A stretch of 64,000 nucleotides of DNA from Hyposmocoma kahamanoa (taxonomy: Eukaryota > Arthropoda > Insecta > Lepidoptera > Cosmopterigidae): the NCBI RefSeq assembly GCF_003589595.1, contig NW_020654422.1, forward strand, positions 11,427,125 through 11,491,124, read 5' to 3'. Under the pieces are notes generated by a model. The model made no database searches and had not been told where the DNA came from. It saw only the letters and a list, made by a program, of their open reading frames with translations. The stretch's first letter is position 1, and each line of letters opens with the position of its first letter. The translations under genes and the position numbers were made by a program. Below are positions 32,482 to 43,052 of the stretch, in pieces.

Positions 32482-32752
32482 CGTCACTACTCTCTAGACT
32501 GCATTCTAGTCCTAACGGCATCCTGAAAATGTTTGCGGCTAAGCTCGATGCGCTGATGCTTCGTCATTTCGACTCGGTTCTGGTGAGGTGATGGGGTAAT
32601 CGGCGGTGCCTCGAGCATAATAATGTGTGTTTTTATGTTTTATGTTTTGTCTCTGTGTTTACTAACAATAGTCATAAGTTGTCTGTATTTTACTAACAAG
32701 TGTGCATTGGATGCCAAATAAATGATTTATTTATTATTTATTATTATTATTA
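32482..32752 (+). mobile_element. LINE C-terminus and 3' tail
   Basis: The frame ending at 32591 gives LHSSPNGILKMFAAKLD, which matches the C-terminal end of the LINE type whose RT lies at 30440. A 3' UTR follows (GTGCATTGGATGCCAAATAA) with a TTATTTATTATTATT tail. Together with 29300-31015 this brackets a single element spanning about 3.4 kb, including the gap and probable inserted sequence. Confidence 0.8.
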
Positions 32753-32772
32753 ATGATGATGATGATGATGAC
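32753..32772. repeat. (GAT)n microsatellite
   Basis: Six to seven ATG/GAT units directly after the LINE tail. Confidence 0.9.
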
Positions 32773-32868
32773 ATACTAGTCGAAATTTAGCCAAGTGGTA
32801 AAGATGTATTGTAAGACACGAAATGCGCGTAATCGCGCGTATTACGCACTGTCATCGTGAACAGGTAT

Positions 32869-33369
32869 ATTCAATTCATCGGGTATATAACCAGAAATAG
32901 AGACGAAATGTCATTTAATTTGTTTGAAAACTATTCTGCCATATCATTACTGTGACAACTGCGCTCCGATTGGCTAGCCCGAGTTCGAAACAATTGACGA
33001 GTGTCGTCAATGAGTGTCGTCAACTGATTCACTTCAAACCGACCAGGAAACATAATGGACGAAAATTGCAAAATTTACATATTTAATATTTAATTACCGA
33101 TGAAATGTGATTCCGTTTGTTTTGTAATTAGATATTTTGCTGTTTTTCCCAAACCACCGAATAGAACAGCACGGCATTGTTAGAGATATTATCTTTATTA
33201 CAACAAATACAGAATATTTTTTTGGAATATATGGAGACGTTACACACAGGTCAGTAGTTGGCCTGTCTGTATTTCAGATATTTATAAGAGCTGTATCGCT
33301 AATGTCTTACCAGGAATATAAGGCCCTTATTCCGTCTCTATTTATGGTTATATATTCGATGATTCAATT
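32869..33369. mobile_element. Non-autonomous DNA transposon with perfect 8-bp duplication, copy 1
   Basis: ATTCAATT flanks both sides (32869-32876 and 33362-33369). The element, 32877-33361 (485 bp), starts CATCGGGTATATAACCAGAA and ends in its near-complement (TTCTGGTTATATAC-type), with inverted repeats of about 30 bp. An 8-bp duplication fits hAT, P or Merlin. It has no transposase frame. Copy 2 at 46011 is the same family. Confidence 0.92.
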
Positions 33370-33429
33370 ACATCGAAACATGCAGAATCAAGAGCATGTT
33401 AAACTGGGCACTTAACATATAATGAAGCA

Positions 33430-33545
33430 ATTTTTTCGGACCTAAACCGCAACTATTTTTTTTTTCAAACAATGCAACGTTTCGGGCCCTTTACAAGTCC
33501 CATGGTCACGTCAGAGTGAAGTGGTGAAGTCATCAACCAGTTAAA
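33430..33545. mobile_element. Fragment of hairpin MITE (see 58178)
   Basis: Shares CAACGTTTCGGGCCCTTTAC and the left arm (T-run, TCAAACAA) with the element at 58178-58323. The right arm is missing. Confidence 0.65.
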
Positions 33546-34600
33546 TCTAATATTAATGAAAATCACTCTGTTTTTCACTATTGTTAACAGTTTCTAAAAA
33601 TCTAAATAAATAGATCCGAAAGAATTGTTTCATTTACTGCGTGTAACAATTGCGAAAACTCAATACTTAATAATTTAATTTCAACTCTATGCTTCTTGCG
33701 ATAAGGGCGGTTCAAAGCCTCATGCTTGATGTGCTCTTGACTACATAGGACAGTGTTACACTTAATAGTATACGTACATGTCCAAACGATGCATACCTTA
33801 GTTTAATGTCTAAGGCCCCCACGTGTATCCATAGCGTGTTACACCGGAATTGCGCAGGTTCTGTCTCTACGGCAATTTAAGCGGGTAGTGGTCTGGTGGG
33901 CATCAATAGCCCTCGAAATTGCACATTGCTTATCTACTTATGACTTGAATTAGTGAAATAAATTCTTCTTTACTCCTTTTTCGCAGTAAGTATTACTTAA
34001 CTTATAACAAACTTAATCAAGTTAGTTAAAGGGTCCGCAATGACGCTTAGAGTGAATGTCAATCCACTTTAAAAAAAAAAACTGTTCGTTAAACTTTTTG
34101 TGTATGGCAGCATTAAGCATTTTATTATGTTTCTATAGCTGAACCTATACAATTAGACACAGGGGGTGCTCGATGGGCAATAAAAGAGGGTTCACCTGCC
34201 TATATAAAAAATAAAGATAGCGAATTCATAATGGCAACCAAAACAAAAACTTTCTTAAACAAAAACTTTCGGATCCACCATAAAATTGGCACTCGAGGTT
34301 AGTAGATCTTAATTATAATTGGGGGTTAACATTGTGTCAGCAATTTTCATATCTGATCGACATACAAGAATTTTGTCATTGATCGAAAAAAACTTCTTGT
34401 AATTTCTTTCATATATTTTTATTATTTAACAATCTCCATTGTTTGCTAGATTCAAAATTATCAAAATATGTATTTTTTTTCCATAATTATTATTATCTTG
34501 TTTATTCATTTCATAGAATTACACAGTATTATAACAAATTACCAAGGGACTGTGAATTTCATAACTAGATAATATTAGCAATTCACAGAAGACACTAAGA
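33546..34600. other. Unique sequence, no gene seen
   Basis: No exon or repeat recognised. A poly-A run lies at about 34071-34081. Confidence 0.35.
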
Positions 34601-34605
34601 GACTA

Positions 34606-35100
34606 TAAAGGCGGTTTTCCACCGGCGAGACGAGGATTGGAATTTGAATGACAAAATTTCAGTTCTCTCTTAGCCTATCTTAGGCGGAAATGGTCTGGAT
34701 TGACGAAGATGGGCGAGGCGAGAATTGAAATGTTTGTTGATGTAATATGGAACCGTATTTCTGCCTACATAGAGTATTATTCTCTGCAACGGAAACACGA
34801 TTTCTCGCACAGTCTCGCGCGAGATCGCGATAGCTATTAATATCAATCGCGAGATTCTGGAGTACATACGATTTGAGTTTAAAAAAAAGATGGTTTCATC
34901 CGGTTCTTCATCCGTGTACATATTTAATAATAATAATGTACGGGACATGTTACTTCAGCAGCGTATTTATCGTTAGATAAACTCAACAGCACTGAATCTT
35001 CACAGCGCGAGCTCGCGCGAGCTATTAATGGTAATTTTTTATGCAAGTAGGCCGCCGAGATTTCAATTCTCTTCTCTCCTCGCCTCGTCTCGTGTTTCAT
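34606..35100 (+). mobile_element. PIF/Harbinger-like element, copy 2
   Basis: TAA (34606-34608) is followed by AGGCGGTTTTCCACCGGCGA, the same terminal motif (TTTCCACC) as the MITE at 20165. The body matches 17915-18315 in inverse orientation, including TTCATCCGGTTCTTCATCCG against its counterpart. The right end is eroded, with CCTCGCCTCGTCTCGTG near 35080 perhaps being half of the terminal repeat. Confidence 0.65.
34670..34948 (-). pseudogene. Coding relic in Harbinger-like copy 2
   Basis: A 92-codon minus-strand frame begins MSRTLLLLNMYTDEEPDETI and continues FPLQRIILYVGRNTVPYYIN. The other copy (around 17962-18250) gives a recognisably similar peptide with conservative changes. I cannot identify the protein; a role in a Harbinger element is inferred from the context only. 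Confidence 0.4.
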
Positions 35101-35104
35101 AGTT

Positions 35105-35345
35105 TTGTTTCTCCAATTGTTGACTAAAAATGACAAAAATGAGAAAACTAAAGAAATTCTAAGAAAAATCTTTGGGAATATGGTTTGTTTTGTGATTTTT
35201 TTGAGACTGATATTTTTACGTTTTATTTACCCACGTCTCTGATGCAAACAAATGGCACGAAGTTGCTGGTGGTAGCATTTGTAGTGCCAATAAATTTTAT
35301 AAATGTCAAGATTATCTATATTATATATGGTAAATTATCACTTCC
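35105..35345. repeat. Unclassified interspersed repeat, copy 2
   Basis: Counterpart of 9905-10145: ordered shared blocks include TTTGTGATTTT, GGTAGCATT, TTTATAAA-TCAAGAT and AATTATCACT. It directly follows the Harbinger-like element. Confidence 0.5.
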
Positions 35346-35349
35346 AACT

Positions 35350-36740
35350 TTCATTATTTGAGAAACACTATTCTATTGACTCCTCTGTATTCATGCTATT
35401 GAGCGAGTACTTCTTCTGGTTTTTATTTGAACGTATTTGGATATCAAGCAAAAAAGCGGTGCGTGTTTATTTACACGTAGGCTTCAAAGCGTTAGTATTG
35501 TGCAGAACGAGTGTGCAGCCTGCATCGGCTTTCAATTTAGCTGAATTAATAACAGCTCAAATCTGACTCCACGAGTCATACAATCTAGGGTTGGCAATAC
35601 GGTATATTGTATCATAGTATAAACAAAGATGTAATAAAATAATTTGAACAAAATTGAACCTCACGTAAAAAAAGTCGTATAATTCAAATATTTGTGTGCA
35701 GAAGTGTAGTTTTTAAAAACTGAATATAAAAAATACGAAATTCATCGTTGTTGTTAACGCTCCAATAGACAATAAATAAGTGCTTAATAAGGGGATATGT
35801 GAGGTAGCTTCTCACAAGGGAAGTGATACTTGTTATACGATAAAAAAAACAATTTATTGTATCAATGACATATCTATAAAGGTAAGAAGAAAGATGTCAG
35901 GATCCATTGCAATATTTTTTGTTTGTGAGTAACTAACAGAAGCAACCCTATCGGTATTACGAGGGCAGCGACTAATAACCGGTAACCACTCATTCACGGG
36001 CGCAGTGGATTACTCACCCAATATCAAATACTACGTTTCGCTCAGATTTAGGTTATCAAGTTTAACTGATATTCATTATGTGAATAAATATTCTGAATCC
36101 CAAGGAAAAACAATTTTGATGACAAGTGGCTTACAGAAGCGTAAATAAATACCAGATTTGTGATTTACTTACCATTTCAAAAGTGAGCTCAATTTGTTGC
36201 CTTATGCACATAATAACTTACAAGCCATAAATACTAATTGCCGCTGCCGTAGGCAAAGTGAGCGATACGATAATGATGACTATACGGAACACAGCGCTGT
36301 TAATTAAGAAATAGTTTCAGCTTGATAAAGTTCCTAATGACCGTGGCTAAAGCTTATTAAAGTGCATTTTCCATAGAGACCGTAAAACCAATATAGAATT
36401 TGTGCTTCCGAGAGCTCATTGATTGCTTCGTTACGGTCCGGTAACAATGCAATCTGTTATGCGTTTCCTGAAGCTCGTTGCGTAGGCAGAAACTCCCTGC
36501 CTTTGATTGATTCCTATTATAGGAGAACATAAAAAGGAAATGCAATCTATGTAATGCTCTAGCAACTTTAATTGGAAATATTAATGTGGGGAACAAAGTT
36601 TGATATTAATAACTTGGCGATATTTATTGCCTCAACGTCTTGTTTTGTAAATTGTTTTCTTGGAATTCTTTGAATGCAATGGGAACCCGCAGACCTAGAA
36701 CTGTGTGTCAAAGGTTGTTGGAATAAAGCTATGAGGTGGA
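35350..36740. other. Unique sequence, no gene seen
   Basis: Short open frames only (for example 79 codons on the minus strand at 36357-36596), without recognisable domains. Confidence 0.35.
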
Positions 36741-36744
36741 CTGG

Positions 36745-36780
36745 GCCAATTAGAACGCTAAGCTGCGCGTTCTAATTGGC
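36745..36780. repeat. Perfect 14-bp hairpin
   Basis: GCCAATTAGAACGC pairs exactly with GCGTTCTAATTGGC around the 8-base loop TAAGCTGC. A third partial copy (TCTGCGTTCTCAAAG) follows directly. Confidence 0.92.
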
Positions 36781-37082
36781 TCTGCGTTCTCAAAGTTTCT
36801 CCTGTTACTATTAATTAGTTATTTGTCTTTATTTTTCTTAAAGGCTACATCAACGTCCCTACGTATGGGTATCCCATATATTATTTAATATAACATATAT
36901 GTTTTTGACTTTCCAAAAGTAAAATATTCGTAACATAAAGTCTGAGAACGTATTTCACCAAAAGTAAACCCCTTATTGAAAATTACAAAAAAAAAATGGT
37001 GACTCAAACAACGCAAAATATCAGAATCGTATTATGGCTAGACACGTGTCGCTCACGTGTTTTTAATTAGAAGAGGGAGACG

Positions 37083-37562
37083 CTACAATACTTCGTTAGC
37101 GTGACATAAAGTTACGTTCGAAAATGTCTTTAGCCAGCCTACTAAGAAATCATAGTTTGTTGTGTACGTTGCTGTTCCTTTATAATGAATTTGTAAAATC
37201 TTATTACATTGAGTATCTCCATTAGCGAGGGCTGAATAACTTTTCTGAGAACTATTACGTTGTAAATCGAATTTCTCAGTATTTACAGGAAGCATTGGTT
37301 TAGCAGAATGCATAATGGGTGGAAAAATGTCAGGCGTAAGTGTATTACAGTTGGGTTGGCGTTTCCGCTGCGTGCCGCCGCTGATGTATGGCAGCGACCG
37401 ACAAATTGAAAACAGTAGCAAATGGCCCGATCGCTGTCCACCTCGCACTCCACAATGGGTATGTTTTTTGAGACACCCCCAATTCCTAATACCTTGTGCG
37501 ATGCGGCACTGATGATATAACACAGTTATGTATGACAATACTGAACTTGTCCCATATAGCAA
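37083..37562 (-). CDS. 159-codon open reading frame, hypothetical (may be chance)
   Basis: Read on the minus strand; no domain is recognised. The first third has several cysteines and a basic GGQRSGHLLLF stretch. The DNA under it at 37315-37500 is GC-richer than its surroundings, so a conserved non-coding element or an old repeat is at least as likely as a gene. There is no clear signal peptide, membrane segment or splice evidence. Confidence 0.18.
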   Translation of the reverse strand: MLYGTSSVLSYITVLYHQCRIAQGIRNWGCLKKHTHCGVRGGQRSGHLLLFSICRSLPYISGGTQRKRQPNCNTLTPDIFPPIMHSAKPMLPVNTEKFDLQRNSSQKSYSALANGDTQCNKILQIHYKGTATYTTNYDFLVGWLKTFSNVTLCHANEVL

Positions 37563-37865
37563 CGACGGTGCTTAAGGCAAATAACTGTGACGAATTTCTG
37601 TGTTCGGTCTGATGACTAATTATATATTTTTTTATTTAAATACATTTTGTCGAATGAATTGTATTAGACAAGCGCAATGGAAGTTTTTTATTTACATTTA
37701 TTTATGTAAGTGCTTTCAACGCATGCTGGGTGCTTAAAGTGCTAGAAGAAATTTACTCAAATATAATTTTCAGCATATGCACCAAAATCCTAGTTACAAG
37801 ACCCTATTTTGTGGCCACAGTGGCGATGGATTTCTATTACAATTGTATTCAATATAGAGTTTCGT
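37563..37865. other. AT-rich sequence, no gene seen
   Basis: Nothing recognised. Confidence 0.35.
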
Positions 37866-37956
37866 TCGCGCAGAAAATGGTTGCGGGCCGCGTGAGGGGC
37901 TCCCTTCGCGGCTCGCAGCCCGTGCGGGCCCGCGCGTCTGCCGCTTGCCTCCCCGA
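37866..37956. promoter_or_regulatory. Short GC-rich island
   Basis: About 90 bp made mostly of G and C with many CpG (GCGGGCCGCGTGAGG, GCCCGTGCGGGCCCGCGCG) inside AT-rich DNA. It could be a regulatory element, a boundary, or a fragment of GC-rich repeat. No tRNA or rRNA match is seen. Confidence 0.3.
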
Positions 37957-37959
37957 ATT

Positions 37960-39470
37960 ATATTCTACACTGCGCAGTGTTACTGAATCACAGTTTAATT
38001 CTACTGACTGTTAAACGGAGTGTAACAAACAAATCGCAGTCATACTTCAGCTGGTGTATCATAACCAGAACAAACAACTTTTACAAAAATTTTATTAAAC
38101 CCTATTATTATGCTTCCTTTTACTCGGAGCAGGGCAATCAATGCATACTATTCAATAATTCCTTACTCTAACACATTGACCTATTAAATATCATTGTGAT
38201 ATAGGCCTATCCAAAAAAGTAGAATCACCAATAGGCACACTAGATACTATGTATGACCTAATCAAGTTTCGGACATTCAACAAGGTTACTTAATAAATAT
38301 ATATCTGTATTATTTTGAAAATCGGTTCCCAAAACAAGATATAAAAATCTCAAGTTCTATACAAGCGAACCACAAATTCTCCATTCGAGTTGAAAAAAGG
38401 GAATAACATCATAAGGGGTGTTTGTCCCTCGCAAATAGTTAGATTATATAAATAAGGCGGTCGGAACAGTGGGCCGATAGCGATCTGTGGCCGGACGAAC
38501 GGACCGAAACCGTCTCCACGCAAATTGAGTCGGCTTTACGCAGATTTCTTATGTTTTTACATAAATTCGCTAAAATCTAAACTGTTTCAAGTTTCCGTAA
38601 TTTTTTCCGCATTTATACGTATGACATAGGTAAGATGATCATAGCTAGATGAGCATACAGCCAATCATTTTTTACATTTCGTGACATACATAAAAAAATG
38701 TGATTTAATGTTTTCTATGTATTTGTTTCTAAGTAGGTATGATTTGATGCGTTATTTCTGTCCACTTCATTTGGAAACGGTCGTGATAATATGCACTATA
38801 CTACATAATGTAGCGTTATACAGTTAAAAATCTCAGAAGCAAGTCCATATCACAGGCTTTCCTAGTAATCGTAATGTATATTTTGCGGTTTGGTATCGTA
38901 ATCCGATTATGTTGTGTCGCTTGGTTGCTCACGACCTATCTGGTTTCTGTACCTCGACGTCCACGCTGCTTAGTGACACGTTACAAGTAAAGTTGACACA
39001 TTGAATTTTGCTACACATTCTTTTTTCATATTTTATCATCTGCAATATGCCTATTGCATATTCTTGATGAATGTTTTTATCATAAAATTGTTAGGTAAGT
39101 AAGTTGTTCTAATATGCCTCTAGTAATAATGCTGTCCATAGACCTCGTCGACAATTTAAATATTTGACAGCACAATATTTATTGTCGCATTACTGTGCAG
39201 TGCTGGCTCCTCTAAGATTCGTATATGGACAGTCCCGGATGCTTTTAACCTACATTAAATATAAGGCTGATGATGGTGATGCAATATTATGTCGGAGTTA
39301 ATAAAGAATATGATTTAAATAAACGAACCCCACACTATAATCTCAACAGCTTGCGTTTTCAATACTAATACAGCAAATTCAGATAAAAACTCAATTTAGA
39401 AAGTAAGAACTACAATCTTGTAGTGGAATCAAACAAATAGCGCAGTATCTGCAGCGGCCAATTCAAATTG
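37960..39470. other. Unique sequence, no gene seen
   Basis: At 38445-38470 a TATATAAATAAGG string lies about 20 bp before ACAGT, a weak match to an insect TATA/initiator arrangement. Nothing else supports a gene start. Confidence 0.3.
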
Positions 39471-39479
39471 TAGGAGCAA

Positions 39480-39860
39480 TCGGGTTCGCTTCGTACCGGG
39501 GGTTGGATCCAATCAGTGAAACTAGTTCCAGTGATGCCTATCACTAAAGTTTCACATTCAAAGATTTGTTTCTCGAGATTAAATCAAAGGCGAATTACAG
39601 TAGCGGCGAAAAAGAAATATGGCGAGTCCGGCCCCGCGCAAGGGCGGGGGTGTCCTGCTGAAATTGCTTTTCAATCCCTCGGACTTTGGACTTGTAAAGA
39701 AGTTATTACCTTCCAAGGAGATAGCGGCGGGTCCGGCGATACGGATATATGTCTTTTTCATATGTAATATTCCTTTTTCGCGTTTTATTAATGGAAAATG
39801 TTTCGTGGGACAGCTCTCGCGTCTGATATTAAAAAAGCTGCCGACTTAGTGCGGTTTCTT
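39480..39860. other. GC-balanced block, candidate conserved non-coding element
   Basis: GAGTCCGGCCCCGCGCAAGG, CTCGGACTTTGGACTTGT and GGCGGGTCCGGCGATACGG stand out from the surrounding AT-rich DNA. Three overlapping open frames of 60-83 codons exist in different frames, so none is favoured. Confidence 0.3.
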
Positions 39861-40370
39861 TATGAGATTGCCGTAAAGTAGTTTATATTTTTGGTGTTGC
39901 GGTGTAACATTAGCTTACACGGCGATATTAATGAAATGTTTGTTGCGCTGATACAATGTTTTATTGAGTGCATCTGAACATATTGCATCTAGACTAGAAG
40001 CATGTGGTTTTATTTAGAGATCGATGTCATCATCACTAATAAGTTAAATAATTGTTATTAAATATTAACTTTCCCATTGTGCATTAGCGGTATTGTGTTA
40101 GGTATTTATAGCGTGTGTTGCTGCTCTCGATAATGTTGCCAGGTCTAATTAAGTCCACTACACCAATGTTTGGAATTAATTAGTGTATTGTTTAATTGGC
40201 ATCTCTTGTTATCTGTTTGTTTGGATTATTTATTCATTAGTGATGTTTGTGACAGTCAGATACTTATATACACATCGCTATGGATTATTTCTTATTAGTT
40301 TTGTTTTGTAATCCGAGCTTAGAGTCTGATGTTATTTCTTGTTTACCTAATAAATTGCTGTGTTTATAGA
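39861..40370. other. Unique sequence with TAATTA motifs
   Basis: TCTAATTAAGTCC, GAATTAATTAGTG and TTTAATTGGC occur at 40140-40200. No exon is seen. Confidence 0.3.
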
Positions 40371-40400
40371 TATACCGGGTGTCCCACGGCTATGCGACAG
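40371..40400. other. Possible terminus of a mariner-type MITE
   Basis: GATATACCGGGTGTCCCACG is the kind of sequence that begins many mariner-type elements (TA followed by a GGGTGTCCC motif). I found no matching right end. Confidence 0.3.
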
Positions 40401-40509
40401 GAAGGGACTTAATTTAAATATTGTAGTTAGGATATTTTGCTTTATGAAAATATCGTTTTATTTTTTAAACTAAGTAATACTGCATTCAAATTTTTTTAAA
40501 AGTTGCTTA

Positions 40510-40705
40510 TTTCACCAGAAGAGGCTAAGAAGTGGAATTCCCTACCTGCAGATTTATTCCCCGAACGCTATAACTTGGGCCTGTTTAAGGCAAGAGTGAA
40601 TAGGCATTATTTAGGTGTACATGCGACATCGTCGACCTTATCGTCACTTTTGATCAGGTAAGATGGAGGTCAAATGGGAAATGATTTTTTAATAAAAAAA
40701 TAAAA
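40510..40705 (+). mobile_element. LINE 3' end, copy 1 (5'-truncated)
   Basis: The plus strand encodes WNSLPADLFPERYNLGLFKA and then VNRHYLGVHA, the C-terminal tail typical of a jockey/CR1-type reverse transcriptase. A short 3' UTR (GATCAGGTAAGATGGAGGTC) and an A-rich tail follow. The same sequence recurs at 50408 and 54127, so the family is repeatedly 5'-truncated. Confidence 0.82.
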
Positions 40706-40804
40706 TAAAAACCCTGTATTTTTATGATGCCGATTGGAAGGGTCAATTATAAGGACTGATTCTATTTCAGTAGCATAGTGTCTTAAATCAAATAAAATTA
40801 AAAA

Positions 40805-41000
40805 CTGCCTTCTTGGTCGAACGGTTACCACACTCGTCTGTCACGCAGAGGTTACAGGTTCGATTTCCGGACCGGGAGAAATATTAGCATGGCCGAAATT
40901 TATTTCGTGAGTTTGGGTATAATTTGTGGTTGTCTATGTGTGTGCACTTGGCACTCGCGACACATGGTTTCCCTAGTGCGGGGCTATGAGTGAATGAATA
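40805..41000 (+). mobile_element. Family C SINE
   Basis: The head TGCCTTCTTGGTCGAACGGT keeps a recognisable box A, and box B reads CAGGTTCGATTTCC. The body has GAGTTTGGGTATAATTTGTG, ending GGGGCTATGAGTG. The usual GTGTGCGTTATT end is lost. Confidence 0.88.
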
Positions 41001-41056
41001 TTTTCTTTTAATTTTAAAGTTATTTAAAGAGTGCAGGTAGGCCATAACATTTAAAG

Positions 41057-41232
41057 TTTTTTTTAATAACATCAAATGATGGGACGAGCAAGTCGTGCGC
41101 CTAATGCTACTACTAGCTACACGGCTGTCCATAACAGTAACAGTGCCACTCAGAGCTTTAAATTGCAAAGATCTGAGGGCCACTACCACAGCGCCCGTCA
41201 CTCTGAGACATAAGTTTACAAGTCCCATGTGT
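41057..41232 (-). mobile_element. Family A retroposon, 3' part only
   Basis: T-run at 41057-41064, tail TAATAACATCAAATGATGGG and the large hairpin. The copy stops at AAGTCCCATGTG, directly against a repeat D fragment. It is a 5'-truncated copy in element orientation. Confidence 0.85.
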
Positions 41233-41235
41233 GGA

Positions 41236-41465
41236 AAATAACCTGAATACAGAGTACTAAAAAAACCGACCTCAAAGTTCGTGGAATTACATGTATTATA
41301 ATCAAGTTTTATTGAAATCGGTTACCGGAAAGTGCGCAAAACCGGATCCATCTCCTATTTTGCCACCCTAAAAGGTGGAATATTTTCTTCAAATTTAAAT
41401 GGGACCAATACTGAGGTATCCTCTTTCATCTTTCGCGTAACGTACAAAAAAAAACAAAGTCGGTT
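41236..41465 (-). repeat. Repeat D, longer copy
   Basis: AAAAAAACCGACCTCAAAG near the left end and ACAAAGTCGGTTAAAAA at the right. Between them are TATTATAATCAAGTTTTATT, GGAAAGTGCGCAAAACCGG, TTTTGCCACCCTAAAAGGTG and TCAAATTTAAATGGGACCA. The GTCGGTT/AACCGAC ends are inverted with respect to each other. Confidence 0.65.
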
Positions 41466-41499
41466 AAAAATGTACCATTTAACTGTAATTATACTAATT

Positions 41500-41718
41500 A
41501 AATTTTTATTGAATTGATATTCAATTATTTTTTTGTGAAATTACTCCACTAGTTTGTTATAATTATTAATACAAAGATCGAACAGTCAGAAAAAACACTC
41601 AGAAAAAATTCAGAAAAAATTCCTTCGATCCGGTCGGATTCGAACCGACGTCTTCTTGCATACCGTGCCAGACGCTATACCAACTAAGCCACGGAACGAA
41701 CCAACGGACCTCACGAAT
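41500..41718 (-). mobile_element. Family B SINE, full length
   Basis: The best uninterrupted copy. On the minus strand the head is TCCGTGGCTTAGTTGGTATA (box A), with box B GTCGGTTCGAATCCGACC. The TTTGTATTAATAATTATAAC linker and the TCAATTCAATAAAAATTT end follow. It has a local duplication of a CAGAAAAAA string (41585-41620). Confidence 0.9.
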
Positions 41719-41721
41719 GTA

Positions 41722-43050
41722 ATTATTCTGTGAAACCTTGAATTATTTCTGTAACTAATGTCGTAGTCTGTTTTTGTATATGTACGAAATAAAAATATAT
41801 ACTATTATTGTGTATTTATCTACTGTGAAGTCATTATCTCGAGGTATCGAAACAAACTTCAAATTTAACCAGCTAATTGATATATCACTTTATAACAAGT
41901 GAACGCGTGTGGGCTCGTCAGTGGTGTCACGTGCATTTTCGCAGACTATGCGGGCTGCAGAGCGGAGTGGGTTGATTACACCTGTCTGTCACTATTAATA
42001 CATATTGTACCACTCCGATTGAATTAGTCCACCATTGTCGAATTACCCGCGTGTACCGCCTATACTCAATTGGTTTTGAATATTTAGTAGCCAATTTAGA
42101 TCGTATTGATATTATGATTTGATTATGATGAGGCTCGACTTGTATATCACGCTAATTCATATTTCCTGATTAATCTTTAAATGATTTTTTCATATTCTTG
42201 ACTACCATTTGTTTTAATTAACCCTCAAGCGCCTAACCTAACCTAATGAAAATTTATTCTATTAAGTGGATCTGTAGGAAACAGACTAATTGTTCGAATT
42301 AGACGATAGTTCCAAACATATATGTTAAGATTCATTTGAATATTTACGTAATAATTATTAATAATATCAATAGTACTCATAAAGTATTAAGGAACCTGTT
42401 GCTAGTAATAATTAATGTAATTCTAAATAGAATTTGAGCAGCGTGGGTACATATTTTAAAATTGAGCAACTCTCTTCTGACCTTCTCTCTGATAACAAAA
42501 TAGAGATTGCTCTTAAATAAATTAGTTTTCGTTCACGAGAACTGACACGACTATTGAGAGACATAATACAAAGAATCAGGTTTTTATATGAATATCACCT
42601 TCCACAATCATTAAATGCGTGAGAAATATTTTCCTTCTTAAAGAATCGTTAATTTGACGTGTCAATTAAATTATATCCACTCAATTACGTTAACATTTCG
42701 AAAGACTATCGAAAATTGTGAGAATTTCCAATTACCGTTAGTTTAAATAGTACTGGTTTAGAATTTGTTTAACTCTGTCATCGACTGTGCGGCTTTTCTG
42801 CCCAATTGACCATCAATACGCTCTCTAATATTTGCACTGCATATTAAAAAGTACGCCTGACTGCGCAGGAGTGTTTGTTCAGCTGCCATGGAGTTGTTTG
42901 TACACTTATTTTTGTTGCCCTAATCAAAACGTTCGTTTTATATGACAGCAATGTAAACATTGTTTGTTTTAAAATTACTTTGTTTATTCAATAACTGTAT
43001 GCTCATTTTTTGAACTTTTATAAAAATCATACTTTTATCCTCCTTGAGTC
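41722..43050. other. AT-rich sequence, no gene seen
   Basis: A base-balanced part at 41900-42010 (GAACGCGTGTGGGCTCGTC, TGCGGGCTGCAGAGCGGAG) is unexplained. The rest is plain AT-rich. Confidence 0.35.
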
Positions 43051-43052
43051 GA

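Noticed and set aside
31845..32591. 248-codon open frame and two minus-strand partners crossing the gap
   Set aside because: Most of their length is N; only the last part (after 32482) is real LINE coding.
39516..39849. Three overlapping frames in the GC-balanced block
   Set aside because: Different frames and strands are open together, which points to base composition rather than coding.
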